Both the position numbers and the translations under genes were made by a program. From Pythium myriotylum (lineage: Eukaryota > Oomycota > Peronosporomycetes > Pythiales > Pythiaceae): a stretch of 64,000 nt of DNA. Below the pieces are notes generated by a model, which did no database searches, was not told where the DNA came from, and was given only the letters and a program-made list of their open reading frames with translations. The stretch is taken from the NCBI GenBank assembly GCA_023091665.1, contig JALJCQ010000009.1, positions 1,054,001-1,118,000 on the forward strand. Direction: 5' to 3'. Below are positions 1 through 10,130 of this stretch, piece by piece. Numbering within the stretch: the first letter of the stretch is position 1; every line of letters starts with the position of its first letter.

Positions 1-1401
1 GACTACTGGCTCGTCGAGTTCTACGCGCCATGGTAGGTTGTCCACACTTACCGAAGACGTCTGGAAACGCATGGGCCACTTGCTGATGGTCGGTGCAAAA
101 GGTGCGGCCACTGTAAGAATCTTGAGCCCGAATACAAGGCTGCTGCCAAGAAGCTCAAGAAACACGTACGCTGATATGGCCTTTGTCGGTTGCAATGCTG
201 AGAGACATCTTACGAGTGATGAATAGGCTCGCCTTGGTGCTGTCGACGCCACTGTGCACCAGGCACTTGCGCAGAAGTATCAGATTAAAGGATATCCGAC
301 TATCAAAGGTATGCGAAGCGACTGAGATGGGACGAGTACGAACAATGACCTTTTGGCTACAGAGTTCGGAGCGAACAAGAAGAAGCCGCGCGACTACCAA
401 GGTGGACGTACCCGCAAGGACATCATCCAGTATGTGAAGAACTCAGAAGAAGCAAAGAAGCTTGGAGTTAGCGGTGTCTCGATTGACACTCTCGCGTTCA
501 ACACCATCCATACGTTCTTAACCCAAGATGATTCTATCCCGACCGCCGTCTTCTTCGGCAGCCGCCGAAAAGGAGGCGGAGGTGCTAACAAGGCGCCTTC
601 TTGGCTCGGTTCGCTCGCCCAACACTTCTCGAAGCAAGTCAAGAAGGGCAAGAAGAAGACTGTCACAGAATTCACTGTTCGCGTTGCTTTCGTTCCAGCG
701 ACGGAGGAGAAGATCGCCAAGCACTTACGAGTCGACAGCAAGCTGCCTGCGCTTGTTTTTATTGATGGTGCGAACACAAAATTCCTTGCTGCTTCGGGAA
801 AGGCGATTGCGGACGAGGCCAGTGCAAAAAAGTTCATCTCCAACGCTCTAGAGGCCAACGAGCAGAAGCGAGAGGGGTGGGATGTGCTCCCTCTCTTCCC
901 TTCCCCGGAGGTGGCTAAGAAGAAGCCTCGCGTCCAGCTCGACGGGATCTCCAAGGAAGAGTTTGCCAAGTGCACTGGAAAGAAGGGGAAGATGTGTGTG
1001 ATTTTGACGAAGAGCGAGGAGAACGATGCCAGCGGTGTGTACAAGGACCTCGCGAAGCGCTACCGTCGTGATCCATTTCGCTTCCTCGTTGCGGATTCCA
1101 ATGACCCAGTATTGAAGACTATCAGCGCGTCTCTTGGTCTATCTGATGTCTCTGCCTTGGTGATCAAACCGGGCAGGACGGTCAAGTTCACGGGTATGTT
1201 CGGTTCTCGCATTGAACTTATGATAATGTTTTATTGATCGCTTTCTCTACAGAGCTTTCGGGTCCAGCTGACGAGGCGAAGCTGCGCCAGCTCTTGGACC
1301 GCATTGTGGATGGTTCGACGCACTTTCAGACGCCGAAGTCGCCCCTTCAGGAGTTGTTCGCGGAGCCCAAGCAAGAGGAAGTCGCCCATGAGGAGCTTTA
1401 A
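1..1401 (+). CDS. Protein disulfide isomerase, P5/PDIA6-like (5' partial)
   Basis: An ER thiol oxidoreductase that forms and rearranges disulfides in secretory proteins. The gene enters the window already in frame. Exons inferred from GT..AG ends and frame are 1-32, 102-165, 227-308, 363-1193 and 1253-1401. The first splice joins the codons of a classic thioredoxin active site, giving EFYAPWCGHCKNLEPEY, and the third gives the conserved IKGYPTIKEF segment with its cis-proline. About 300 lysine-rich residues follow with further thioredoxin-like character but no second CxxC. The C-terminus is HEEL, resembling the KDEL/HDEL ER-retrieval signal. One catalytic domain is visible; more could lie upstream of the window. 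A PDI identity is firm; assignment to the P5 subgroup rests on overall resemblance. Confidence 0.88.
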
Positions 1402-1527
1402 GTGCCTGGCGCACGTCACAGATCTGCATTCTAAGTTCGCAATGATGCAATCGTAAATGAACTAGTTAAGTACGATCTGATCTCGCCAACCACCGCCTCT
1501 GAATTGAGCAATTGAAAAGAGACAACC

Positions 1528-2021
1528 ATGGCCGAGCAGAAGCTGAACGATGCGGTCGCCAAGATGATGGACTCGCTGGACCGCAAGGTGTTGCGCGACT
1601 TCGAGGTTCGTTGGCTGCTGTGTGGCAACGGTTTCGCGCAGTTGCGGTGGTCTGAATCACCGTGGTTGTCTAGAAAAACGGCTACGTCTGTGCGGCCAAC
1701 TGCTTCGACAACAAAGGCTGGAACACCGAGCAGGTCCAGGCGTGCGTCGAGCGCTGCCAGATGCCCATGCAGCAGGTCCAGCAGTACTTGCAGTCCGAGA
1801 TGCAGTCGTTCCAGAACCGTCTCCAGCGCTGCGCCATGGAGTGCCAGGACCGAGCGCGCGACTCGCTCCCGACCAGTGGCAACCCAAGCGAGTCACAGAT
1901 CGCAGCCGCGGAAAAGGACATGCAAAAGTGCTTCAACAGCTGTGTCGACACGCATTTGAAGATGCTGCCAACTTTGGAAAAGCGCATCAGCGATGCTGTG
2001 AGCCAGGTCAAGCGCGGCTAG
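1528..2021 (+). CDS. FAM136A-like mitochondrial protein (DUF842)
   Basis: Two exons, 1528-1605 and 1674-2021, join in phase 0 to give a small (~141 aa) helical protein. It starts MAEQKLNDAVAKMMDSLDRK and carries paired cysteine motifs spaced as in the FAM136A/DUF842 family: CAANCF, CVERCQ, CAMECQ and CFNSCV. In animals FAM136A is a mitochondrial intermembrane-space protein whose CxxxC pairs are thought to be oxidised on import; its exact role is unsettled. The intron is 68 bp. The gene lies 126 bp downstream of the PDI stop on the same strand. The Cys pattern makes the family call strong. Confidence 0.88.
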
Positions 2022-2141
2022 AACGAGTCGGACTGTATTGTCACTACTGTAGTTTTGTAAGGTACAGATCATCGACTAGAAGAAATCGAGAGTTTCGAGG
2101 AGAAAAAGAGCGCTCAACACAGAATCCTAACCTAGTGCTTT

Positions 2142-3490
2142 CTATAGCGACGTCAGATCTCGCGTCGCTGCCTTGGTTGACGCAGACTCTTCTGCACTCA
2201 CGAACTCGTTGGCACTTCCGACAGACGATAGACGAGACTCCCGCGAATCCGTGATGTCGGTTTCGCGTTGTGTCACTCGTGATGCTGACGAACGCTTGCT
2301 CTGTGTTGCTGTGGTAGTGCTGGCAGTTCCTCTGGCTGCTGCAGCTTCTGCTGCACGAGCTCGTTGTCTGCGTCGACGCCGTAGCATCCACTCGTAGGTC
2401 CCATACCCGAGGAAGTGTAGATACACGTGGAAGCCGAGCAAGATGAAGTACATCAGTGTGCACGGCACCGAGATGAGCAAAATAGCGATGAGCACGCTTT
2501 GCATAGCGACGCGGAGGTCACTGGTGCTGTCGTATGGCAAGTCGAGCCACACCAGACACATTGTGGCGTAGATTGCTTGGGACAGGAACTGGATGGTTCC
2601 GGCAACTGCAATTGTAAAGAATTGGGCATAGTTAGCCCTGCCGACGCAAGTCTGAAGCCTAATGAACGATGACTCACTATCAGCCATGAATCGCGCCGTG
2701 CAAAATCTGTCACAACTGACTTACCATGTGCAATGGTGGTCTAAGCCTGGCACAGCTTTGCGGCACATGGCACAGTATCGAGTCTTTTCCCAGCGCTCAC
2801 CACTGAGCTTGAAGCCAAGCCAGCCATTCGGCAATACCTCCTTTAAGGCATCTGTGGTTAGAAACATGGAAAAGCGCGCCCGTAGCCAAAACCATGTGAA
2901 CCTCAATCGGCTTCGACGGATCGATACTTTCGACGGACACCCACGACACCGCGATCAGAATCATCGCTGGGACGTGAAACACGAGCATCACCACCGTCTA
3001 GGTTGATATAATAAACCCGCATACTCGTCAGTTGTGGCGATTTGTCAAGTGATGCTCGAGCCAAACCCACCAGTGGCTTGAGCCCCACCGAGTTCTCTTT
3101 CTCGCTGTGCAGGAGGAACGAGCCTGCCGCAAAGTAGAGCAGCACTGCCGACACGATGTGACCCGTGCACGCGATGACTTGATCCGACGAGGCAGGCCCT
3201 TCCAGTCCGTTCACGCGCACCGGTCCGCGCGGAGACAACACGCCTGCGCTCGGTCTCGGTGGGTCGCTTGTCGCTGTCGACGACGGAGACGACGCCGTCG
3301 GCTGGCTCTCCTCCTGGATCGAGATCGCAGTGGACTGCGCGGCTTTCTCTGCGTGCGGCACGGCCATTTGCTCTGCGATTGGCGCGTCGCGACCACTGGA
3401 GGACGCGCTCGCGAGCCCGTGTCGTTTCCTGGCGCCCGAAATGGGATCAGGAGAACTCAGACGATTGAACAGGTACGGCCGCGTACCCAT
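2142..3490 (-). CDS. DHHC-type protein S-acyltransferase
   Basis: Transfers palmitate to cysteines of membrane proteins. Four exons are inferred: 3490-3071, 2997-2928, 2851-2725 and 2658-2142, with introns of 73, 76 and 66 bp; the spliced length is 378 codons including stop. Four hydrophobic segments flank the catalytic core in the usual 2+2 topology. The core reads CAMCRKAVPGLDHHCTW and continues LQTCVGRANY after the third intron. The N-terminal zinc-binding half of the standard cysteine-rich domain is missing: only one CxxC precedes DHHC, and the usual third Cys is Ala. The N-terminal 100 residues are Ser/Ala-rich and the tail is Arg/Ser-rich, both probably cytosolic. The start was taken as the first ATG (3488-3490). 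Family certain; the reduced zinc site is unusual. Confidence 0.88.
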
Positions 3491-3650
3491 GGTGTTTAAA
3501 ACACTTTTATCTTGAACTGAGAATGCTCTGTTTCCAACAATGAGGTTTCCAACACAAATCAGGTGGCTAGTTCTGTGGTAACTGTGTGATCTCTGTGTCT
3601 ATTTCGGTGATTACATCCATTTTACGGAACGTTTGTTTGGTTCCGCGTAT

Positions 3651-3668
3651 CAAACAAACGTTTGTTTG
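3651..3668. promoter_or_regulatory. 18-bp perfect palindrome upstream of the F-box gene
   Basis: CAAACAAACGTTTGTTTG reads the same on both strands and lies 32 bp before the ATG at 3701. A related half (ACGTTTGTTTGG) occurs 20 bp earlier inside a GGAAC..GTTCC frame at 3626-3644. It could be a dimeric factor site or a 5'-UTR hairpin; no factor is recognised. Confidence 0.4.
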
Positions 3669-3700
3669 CCGCTCCGCTCGTCCCGAGCCACGGGAACGAA

Positions 3701-6004
3701 ATGACACCGAAAGGCAACTTGAATGGCGCTCGTCGCTGGCTCGCGCGCCTCAACGAGCAGCTCAGCGTAGCTGCTCGGCGGCTCTTCCAGTCGCAGCTCG
3801 TGCTGCACGCAGCCAGCGAGGCCGACGTCCGAGCGCAGCTGCCTGAGCTCTGCGCGCTGGCGTCTTCGGTCTGCGAGGCCGCGTCGTCGTCCAAGGAGCG
3901 CAAGGCGATTCGGCGTGCATTCAGCGATCCGCAGGCCCAGTGGCTCAGTCGCAGTGCCGTCGAGAGCGGCGCGAGCGGCTTTTTCTGCCACTTGCTGCTA
4001 CGAGAGGCGGCTACGCGCGACAGCACAAGTGATGACGCACGCCGACTCGTGCTTCAAGTACTTTTGGATCCCGTGCTTCGGAACTGCTACGAACGCGCCG
4101 TGCAGAGTGGAGACGCTGGATCCTGCCAAGCGTGTGAATGGCGATTCAAGAAGCCCAAGTATTACGCCATGCCGTGTGCTGGGATATGGGAGGTGTTGCT
4201 GCCGTTCTTGGTTCGTGCCGCTCGCCAACACGCCACCTTGTTTGGCGAGGTACTCGATGAGGCCGCCCAGCAGCCAAGGCCGAGTATATCTCGCGTTAAC
4301 TGCCGCTTTACGCAAGTTGGTGGTTTCTGGCGGCTTATCGACGCCTTGTGTGACCCCAAGAGTCACGACAACTCGGTCGATGTCCGTTGGCTGGTGCCGA
4401 GAATTCTCGCGTTTGCCGTGAACTGGAGTGTTCTTTGTGAAAAGGAGCAAGACGAAGCGGTCGATTACGAGACAGTGGTTGATACGCATTCCCGTTTCCA
4501 CGATATGCTCATGGACAAATTTTTCCTCGATCTTCAGGAGTTTTTGTTCAGGTCTCCTAACGCAACGTCTCTGGCAAAAGAAGCATTCATGAACGTCTTC
4601 TATGAATGCCTAAACCCGATCATGTCGTTGTCACAAGTCCAGCAATTGAGATTCTGTGGATTCACAGCTGTGGCGTGTCTTTTGGTCAAGGGCCTCGGAT
4701 TAGACATTGGCAGTGCTGTCATGGAGAGGCATCCCGAACATCTCATCCTCCATAGTGATCGTCGTTTCTATATGCTCGTCGGCATAGCCAGTCATATCTT
4801 TTCAACTGGCCTGCCTGCAGTTCTTGCATTGATCCATGCAATCTTAGACCAATACGTTGAAGATGCTGTGTCAGTCGAGACGAAGAGGGAGGTTCTAATG
4901 TGGGCGGTGTATGTCATCGTTTGTCGTCAGGAAGATCTCGATGCAAGGAAGATTTCCGACAATAACTTATTCACCAGCCTTCAAGAGCGGATTTGCACGA
5001 TTCCTTTGGAGGATCTCCAGATGATGCCACTTCATTGGATGGAGGTGATTTGGAAGTCGTGCATCGGAATGGATGAAGATAGTATTCAGGCATTTTTGGA
5101 CGAAGCAAGGATACGACGCGCTACGTTAGCTATGCATTCCAGAGATGATATGAGCGGTCTCGTTGATTGGGAGAGGCTCATTCACCGCGTTCCGTTCCGG
5201 AGGCTTGACCAATACCCATCCCTTATTTCCACTCTAGGGGACCTTTTTAACCGGTCATTGCAGCTTGTGAACCCTTCGCAAGTTCAGCAAAATGGTGATG
5301 TTGCAGAAACAATCACGAGACAATTGGTGAAGAAAAAGAGGCGACTTCGTTGTAATGTCGTCTTACTTAGCGAGGAGCACGAAGGGTCTCGCCAGAGCGC
5401 TCTCTTGATGCCAGAAGTTATGGAAAGAATCTGCTCGTACATGAGCGCGAAGCGCCTTGCCCGTCTGTCACTAGTGTGTAAGGCCTTCGCACTGGTCGTT
5501 CAACAAGACAAGTTATGGAGACCGCTCTATATGAAGCTCACTCAGCCTCTAGCAGTGAAGTGCCGTCATGGGAGCACGTACAAACACTATTGGCGTGCTA
5601 TGTTCCAGGCCAAGTACGTAGCAATGAAGAAATTGCGCAACCGCCAACTTGTTGCTGTGCGTAGAGCGCAGCGGGAGCGAAATGTTTCGTTTTGTTGGTT
5701 TGAAGATGATCATGAGTTGCGGATGAGCGTAACGATGAAATCGGCCCTTCTCTGCCAAGAGTGCGGATGTAATCATCTCTCATTGACTAGTGACGCAGCT
5801 AAGAATCATCGCACCCTCCACGAGAAGTACCGCTGCCACAACAACCGCTGCCGGACAAGTTTCACTAGTGCTAAAGCACTGGAGCAGCACCAAAAAAACT
5901 TCCACCAGACCGAAATAATGGAGAAACGCCGAGAACGGGATGATTCATATCGTACTCCAGGCCACGAAAAGGATTACCATTGTTCGGTCAGTGGCTGTAG
6001 GTGA
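3701..6004 (+). CDS. F-box and C2H2 zinc-finger protein, last finger interrupted by TGA
   Basis: A single 767-codon frame. Residues ~1-560 are helical with no recognised domain. An F-box follows at ~568-610 (LMPEVMERICSYMSAKRLAR..LSLVCKAF), suggesting a substrate adaptor of an SCF ubiquitin ligase. C2H2-like fingers begin near residue 685 (CQECGC) and 711 (CHNNRCRTSF..HQKNFH). The frame ends in TGA at 6002-6004, just after the second Cys of another finger, CSVSGCR. Without a break the same frame runs on through SFKSMKWLEKHVARVH, completing a C-x4-C-x12-H-x4-H finger, to TAA at 6083-6085. The stop is therefore either a nonsense mutation, a base error or a readthrough site. ATG 3701 was chosen as the first in-frame ATG. 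Confidence 0.75.
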   Translation: MTPKGNLNGARRWLARLNEQLSVAARRLFQSQLVLHAASEADVRAQLPELCALASSVCEAASSSKERKAIRRAFSDPQAQWLSRSAVESGASGFFCHLLLREAATRDSTSDDARRLVLQVLLDPVLRNCYERAVQSGDAGSCQACEWRFKKPKYYAMPCAGIWEVLLPFLVRAARQHATLFGEVLDEAAQQPRPSISRVNCRFTQVGGFWRLIDALCDPKSHDNSVDVRWLVPRILAFAVNWSVLCEKEQDEAVDYETVVDTHSRFHDMLMDKFFLDLQEFLFRSPNATSLAKEAFMNVFYECLNPIMSLSQVQQLRFCGFTAVACLLVKGLGLDIGSAVMERHPEHLILHSDRRFYMLVGIASHIFSTGLPAVLALIHAILDQYVEDAVSVETKREVLMWAVYVIVCRQEDLDARKISDNNLFTSLQERICTIPLEDLQMMPLHWMEVIWKSCIGMDEDSIQAFLDEARIRRATLAMHSRDDMSGLVDWERLIHRVPFRRLDQYPSLISTLGDLFNRSLQLVNPSQVQQNGDVAETITRQLVKKKRRLRCNVVLLSEEHEGSRQSALLMPEVMERICSYMSAKRLARLSLVCKAFALVVQQDKLWRPLYMKLTQPLAVKCRHGSTYKHYWRAMFQAKYVAMKKLRNRQLVAVRRAQRERNVSFCWFEDDHELRMSVTMKSALLCQECGCNHLSLTSDAAKNHRTLHEKYRCHNNRCRTSFTSAKALEQHQKNFHQTEIMEKRRERDDSYRTPGHEKDYHCSVSGCR

Positions 6005-6191
6005 TCCTTCAAGTCGATGAAGTGGCTTGAGAAACACGTGGCTCGTGTACATAGTGCTTTTGCTGACCATGAAGGCGACATGTAACATTTTTGTATCGAA
6101 AATCACGACTCCAAAACAGCCGACTATTCTTGGAAGGGGAGTCCATGGTTTCTGGCAGCCTGATGGCTATCTTGTTGGAGCATTGCTGACG

Positions 6192-7677
6192 ATGGATTAC
6201 AAGTTCACGGACGATACGTCCACAGCAGAAGTAGTATGGGCTGCTGCTGAGCGTATCGGAAAGACTGACAACGCCCAGGACATCAGTCGTATCTGCGAGT
6301 ACCTGATCAAGTACGGGGAGCATCGCTAGCTAAATCACTGATCTGACCCTTGCGATTATGTAGCAAACATTGGTTTCAGTCCGCAGGAGACCTTCGTGCT
6401 GCAAAGGAGAATAGGCCAGAGTGGCATGCGTATGTATACTACTGCTCTGGCGACGTTTGATGAGATAGTGATTCTCATTCGGCTTAACACAAACAAGGCT
6501 GGAAATCCCTGGGCGGTTGAAGATCGCCATTCAAGATATCCTGGATTCTTCTCTCGATATGCCCACGTCCGGGAATCTCGTTTTACCTTCAACCGAGGTG
6601 ACAAATGAATTACTATCACAACCAACCGATGAAGGAACAGCAAATACGGCGGCTGAAACTTGTACTGGTATTGGAACGAATGCAAATCCGGAAACGTCCG
6701 TCGTGTACAATGGTGTTGGAGAATCGCATGCGCACCCGAGCTTCGGCAGCCACGATCCCAATTATCACTACTCCAGTGCCGAAGCCGAATATGCCCAAGA
6801 CGCAGCTCAGCAGGCTGCTTACGCTGCTGCTTGGGACGCTTACTACGCAGCAATTGCATACAATGCGGAATCAGAAAAAAACGCTGTCGAATACTCAACA
6901 GAATACCCCACAACACTGCAATTCGACTATTCAACAAGTGTCGTTGAAGCTCACGAAGTTGTCGTCGAGGATGCACTTGTGGTGGAGGTGGAACCCTTCG
7001 AACCTGAAGTTCCTGTATTTTCGTCTGATGTTGTCGAATCTAGCTATGGAAACGAAGGAGCTCGTACGTCGTGGAACTGCGGGCAGTGCACTTTCATGAA
7101 CACATTTGACGTGGCGTTCTGTGAGGTATGTTGTGGTCACATATCACTCTCCCTAGACGCGCAGTCGACTTCAAACCCCGGAGAGCCAACAAATGACCAC
7201 CAGCTCAAGGGAAACTTCACCTCGCAATCAGACGACATAGGGGAAGCTGAGTTGATCGAAAAGAGAGCGGACCTAGTTCCTGGTACTGCAGCTCGGAGCA
7301 TCCCGTTTAGTGTCGTGGATCCAGCTTTAGTTCTGCCACTTCCGGCCACTCACTGCGGAACTATTCCAACTCGACCTTATGTATTAGAGCCGCCATTATT
7401 TGTGTCGATTCCCAGTCCAACGAAGCCAATGGCACCGATCTACAACCCAACCGCTCCAGATCTCGACCTTGAAGAGGATGTTGCCCACTCTGGCGATAAC
7501 CGACTCAATGATCATGACCTAGCACATCTGAAAATCTCACCTGCGGTAAATACTGAAGAATCAACCCTTCCGAAGATTGACTATTGCGCCCTTGCATTTA
7601 ATCGAATCCCAGCTGGATCATCTACCAATGCCACTGAGACAGTAGTGTCAGGCCACCGCACGACAGAGTTCATATAG
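6192..7677 (+). CDS. RanBP2-type zinc-finger protein, otherwise unknown
   Basis: Three exons (6192-6310, 6364-6429, 6498-7677; introns 53 and 68 bp, the second with a GTATGT donor) give 454 aa. The N-terminal ~85 residues form a helical region (AAAERIGKTDNAQDISRICEY ... IPGRLKIAIQDILDS) with no secure family. A long acidic, Ala/Tyr-rich, low-complexity stretch follows. Near residues 251-275 is a RanBP2-type zinc ribbon, WNCGQCTFMNTFDVAFCEVC, a fold that binds ubiquitin or RNA in other proteins. The C-terminal part is Pro-rich and probably disordered. The start is uncertain: upstream ATG 6069 is also in frame but overlaps the tail of the preceding gene. Only the zinc finger supports a functional hint. 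Confidence 0.65.
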
Positions 7678-8280
7678 CATAGGATAAACTACGTCCTATC
7701 ATTCGTTCTGTGAAGTCTGTATGGTTCGGATCTAATGGACGCGCCATTTTTTTTCAGGAGTATCAAACAAACGGTACCGCGGCCTCGGCAGGCATCGACT
7801 TCCTCTTCCGCGTGAAAGTGACTGCGAACGGTACAACGCATGTCAAAGCCGCAACAGCAAGAGCCATGCTCGCGTTCGTGCCTGGATTCATGTTGACGTA
7901 ATGAAAGCGTTCATGTGAGCACAGGAATCAGCTGGAGCCCACCACTGGTGATACCAAGACCAGAAACGGCGGGGATAATCAGTTTCGTGCGGGCCTTCGA
8001 CCACTATTAGAAGTGCGTGATGATGTCTGGACTGAAAACGATGCGACCGGCGAGGTACAAGTTTGGAATGAACAAGAGGAAAAAGAAGAAGGGAAACCCT
8101 TCGGTGAGAGGAGGAGGAGTTGGACACGCGAGTTCGCGTGTAGCCTATGTGCAAGTGGGTGAAGTGGCTTCAACCACTTGCACATAGCCAGGCCGCTGGT
8201 GTGATCTCTGCTCATGTTACTTGAATGTGAACACGCTTCAAGCAACCTCGCATGACGTCAATTGCGCAACGGCCAACCCC
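7678..8280. other. Intergenic region with two hairpins, no convincing gene
   Basis: About 600 bp without a supported gene. A 63-codon frame at 7710-7901 lacks a recognisable product. The region holds a short hairpin near 8124-8141 (arms ACACGCGA/TCGCGTGT) and a much longer one at 8145-8187, then the 5' flank of the ABC gene. Confidence 0.6.
8145..8187. repeat. 20-bp-stem inverted repeat (hairpin)
   Basis: Left arm 8145-8164 (CTATGTGCAAGTGGGTGAAG), loop TGG, right arm 8168-8187. Nineteen of twenty positions pair; the only mismatch is G8159/A8173. It lies about 95 bp before the ABC-protein ATG, so it may be in the 5' leader. It could equally be the 3' end of an unseen transcript. Confidence 0.7.
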
Positions 8281-9930
8281 ATGGGAATGGTGCGCGCAGC
8301 GATGCTGCGCCGCGTGCGATGGCTCTCGCCACGCGCTTCCCTCGCGCTGCGCGGCGCCGCTGCCTCGTCTGCGCTGCCGTCTGCTTCGTGGCCTCGCGAT
8401 CGCCACGTTCGCGCGCTCAGTACTCGCGACAGGAGCTCGCACCAAGCGACGACAACTGAGCCCGAGCCGCCCGTGCTGTCGTTGCCGCCGCATTACACGC
8501 TCGGAAAGAACGACATCCACTGCTTTCTAGGAGTTAACGGCAGTGGCAAGTCCCGGCTTCTCCAGAAGATCCAGGACGTGGCGGCGACGGCGAAAACGGA
8601 CGCCGCAACAGGCCGGCGACTGCGCGTGGGCACGCTGAGCTTCGACGCCCACCGCGCGTTTGTGAGCGAGCACGGAGACAAAGTCGTCGCAGACGTGCTC
8701 GGTGGCATTGCATCTCCGGACGCGCGCGATCTCATTGTCCGCTTGGGGCTGTACCCGGTCTGGGACTCATACATCCGCCACCTCTCGACTGGCGAGATGC
8801 GCAAAGTCTTGCTTGCCACGACACTGCTCAAGATTCCTCGGGCGACAGTACTGATACTTGACCAGCCATTTGACGGACTGGATAAAGCTGCGCGAAGGCA
8901 GCTCGAGTGGATGCTCGGTCAGCTCACGAGAGGATTCACTAGGCTCCTGGTCGAGACCGGAGCGAGGAACGAGGCGTTCGCATACAAGACACAAGTGCTG
9001 CTCGTCGCCAACAGGCTCGAACAGGTATTTCCGGAGATCCTTTCACATGTTGTGCTCACCAAGAAGGCCCCAAGAGGCGCCTTGGGACTACCTGAAGTCG
9101 AGATTCGAGCGTGGAGGAATCCGGAGGAGCCTCACGTGATGTTGGAGGAGCTCAGACACTTCTTCCACGAACAGGCCAGCGGCGAAGCAGCTCACGGATC
9201 GTGCTTCATGTCGGATGAGTCGATCGAAGGCCTTGTAGCAAACCTGTACGCCAACTGCACGCCGCCAGATCCCTCGCTCGTCGCTCTCGAGCTTCGTCAG
9301 CTCTCCGTCGCGTATGGGCGTCGCCTCCTCCTTGAAGAATTGGACTTTCAACGTGACCGCCACGCTCACTGGGTGCTGCTGGGGCCCAATGGCTCAGGCA
9401 AGAGCTCCCTCATGCGCGTACTGATGCAGAGTGATGGCCACGGCCAAGTTGCAGGTGATGTCGTGGTCAATGGCGATCGGATATCCGTCGTGTCGACTGA
9501 TCTTCACCTTGAAATGCTCAAGAACTTCGATCATGCGAAAAGAACAGCACTAGAGTGGCTGAGTGTATCTGCAGGGGGTGATCATGAGGTAATTGATACG
9601 GTTGTCGAGCTTTTTGGCATACACCGTGACTTGCTTCCTCGAGAATTTCGTGAGTTATCACAAGGCGAGCAGAAACTGATCCAGATCGCCTCCGCCGTCG
9701 CCCATCGACCCAATGTACTCATTCTAGACGAGATCACCCACGGACTCGATATGTTTAACCGCGACCGCGTTCTTCGTGTGATAAACGCGCTTGGTCGACA
9801 TGCCTCGAGGCACACTCACCTAATCCTGATCACCCATCATGAAGACGAGATCGTAGAGTGTTTCCAGGATGTTTTCGAAATCCATGAACTGAAATTGCGC
9901 CGAGTCGACCGTGGAGAAATCCGCTCGTAG
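8281..9930 (+). CDS. Twin-ATPase ABC protein, soluble (ModF-like), probably mitochondrial
   Basis: 549 aa, intronless, with two ABC ATPase domains and no membrane segments. Domain 1: Walker A GVNGSGKS (~84-91), signature LSTGE (~168), Walker B VLILDQP (~190). Domain 2: Walker A GPNGSGKS (~368-375), signature LSQGE (~459), Walker B NVLILDE (~478-484). The first Walker B ends in Gln rather than the catalytic Glu, so site 1 is probably degenerate. The organisation resembles bacterial ModF/YbhF-like soluble double-ABC proteins rather than a transporter. The N-terminal ~50 residues are rich in Arg, Ala, Ser and Leu without acids until residue 40, as in a mitochondrial presequence. ATG 8281 is the first in-frame ATG; ATG 8287 is also possible. 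The substrate is unknown. Confidence 0.8.
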   Translation: MGMVRAAMLRRVRWLSPRASLALRGAAASSALPSASWPRDRHVRALSTRDRSSHQATTTEPEPPVLSLPPHYTLGKNDIHCFLGVNGSGKSRLLQKIQDVAATAKTDAATGRRLRVGTLSFDAHRAFVSEHGDKVVADVLGGIASPDARDLIVRLGLYPVWDSYIRHLSTGEMRKVLLATTLLKIPRATVLILDQPFDGLDKAARRQLEWMLGQLTRGFTRLLVETGARNEAFAYKTQVLLVANRLEQVFPEILSHVVLTKKAPRGALGLPEVEIRAWRNPEEPHVMLEELRHFFHEQASGEAAHGSCFMSDESIEGLVANLYANCTPPDPSLVALELRQLSVAYGRRLLLEELDFQRDRHAHWVLLGPNGSGKSSLMRVLMQSDGHGQVAGDVVVNGDRISVVSTDLHLEMLKNFDHAKRTALEWLSVSAGGDHEVIDTVVELFGIHRDLLPREFRELSQGEQKLIQIASAVAHRPNVLILDEITHGLDMFNRDRVLRVINALGRHASRHTHLILITHHEDEIVECFQDVFEIHELKLRRVDRGEIRS

Positions 9931-10130
9931 GTTCGACAAAAACCAAGAACTCAATGCTGGCCCATCACTCAAACGCCATACTCAACACAAAACTCCGAGT
10001 CAATCCGGAAAACCCACTCAGCAACTTCCCACGCGCAGCTCAAGTGTCCAAGCAACATCAACACTTGCACAATAGCACTCGCGCTCGCTCAACAACCGAC
10101 AGCACCAATACAACAACAACAAACACAACC

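Noticed and set aside
3586..4421. Several Arg-rich overlapping frames around the F-box gene start
   Set aside because: Out-of-frame shadows of the 767-codon gene in GC-rich sequence.
7710..7901. 63-codon frame after the RanBP2-type gene
   Set aside because: No recognisable product, no promoter context, and it fits chance length.
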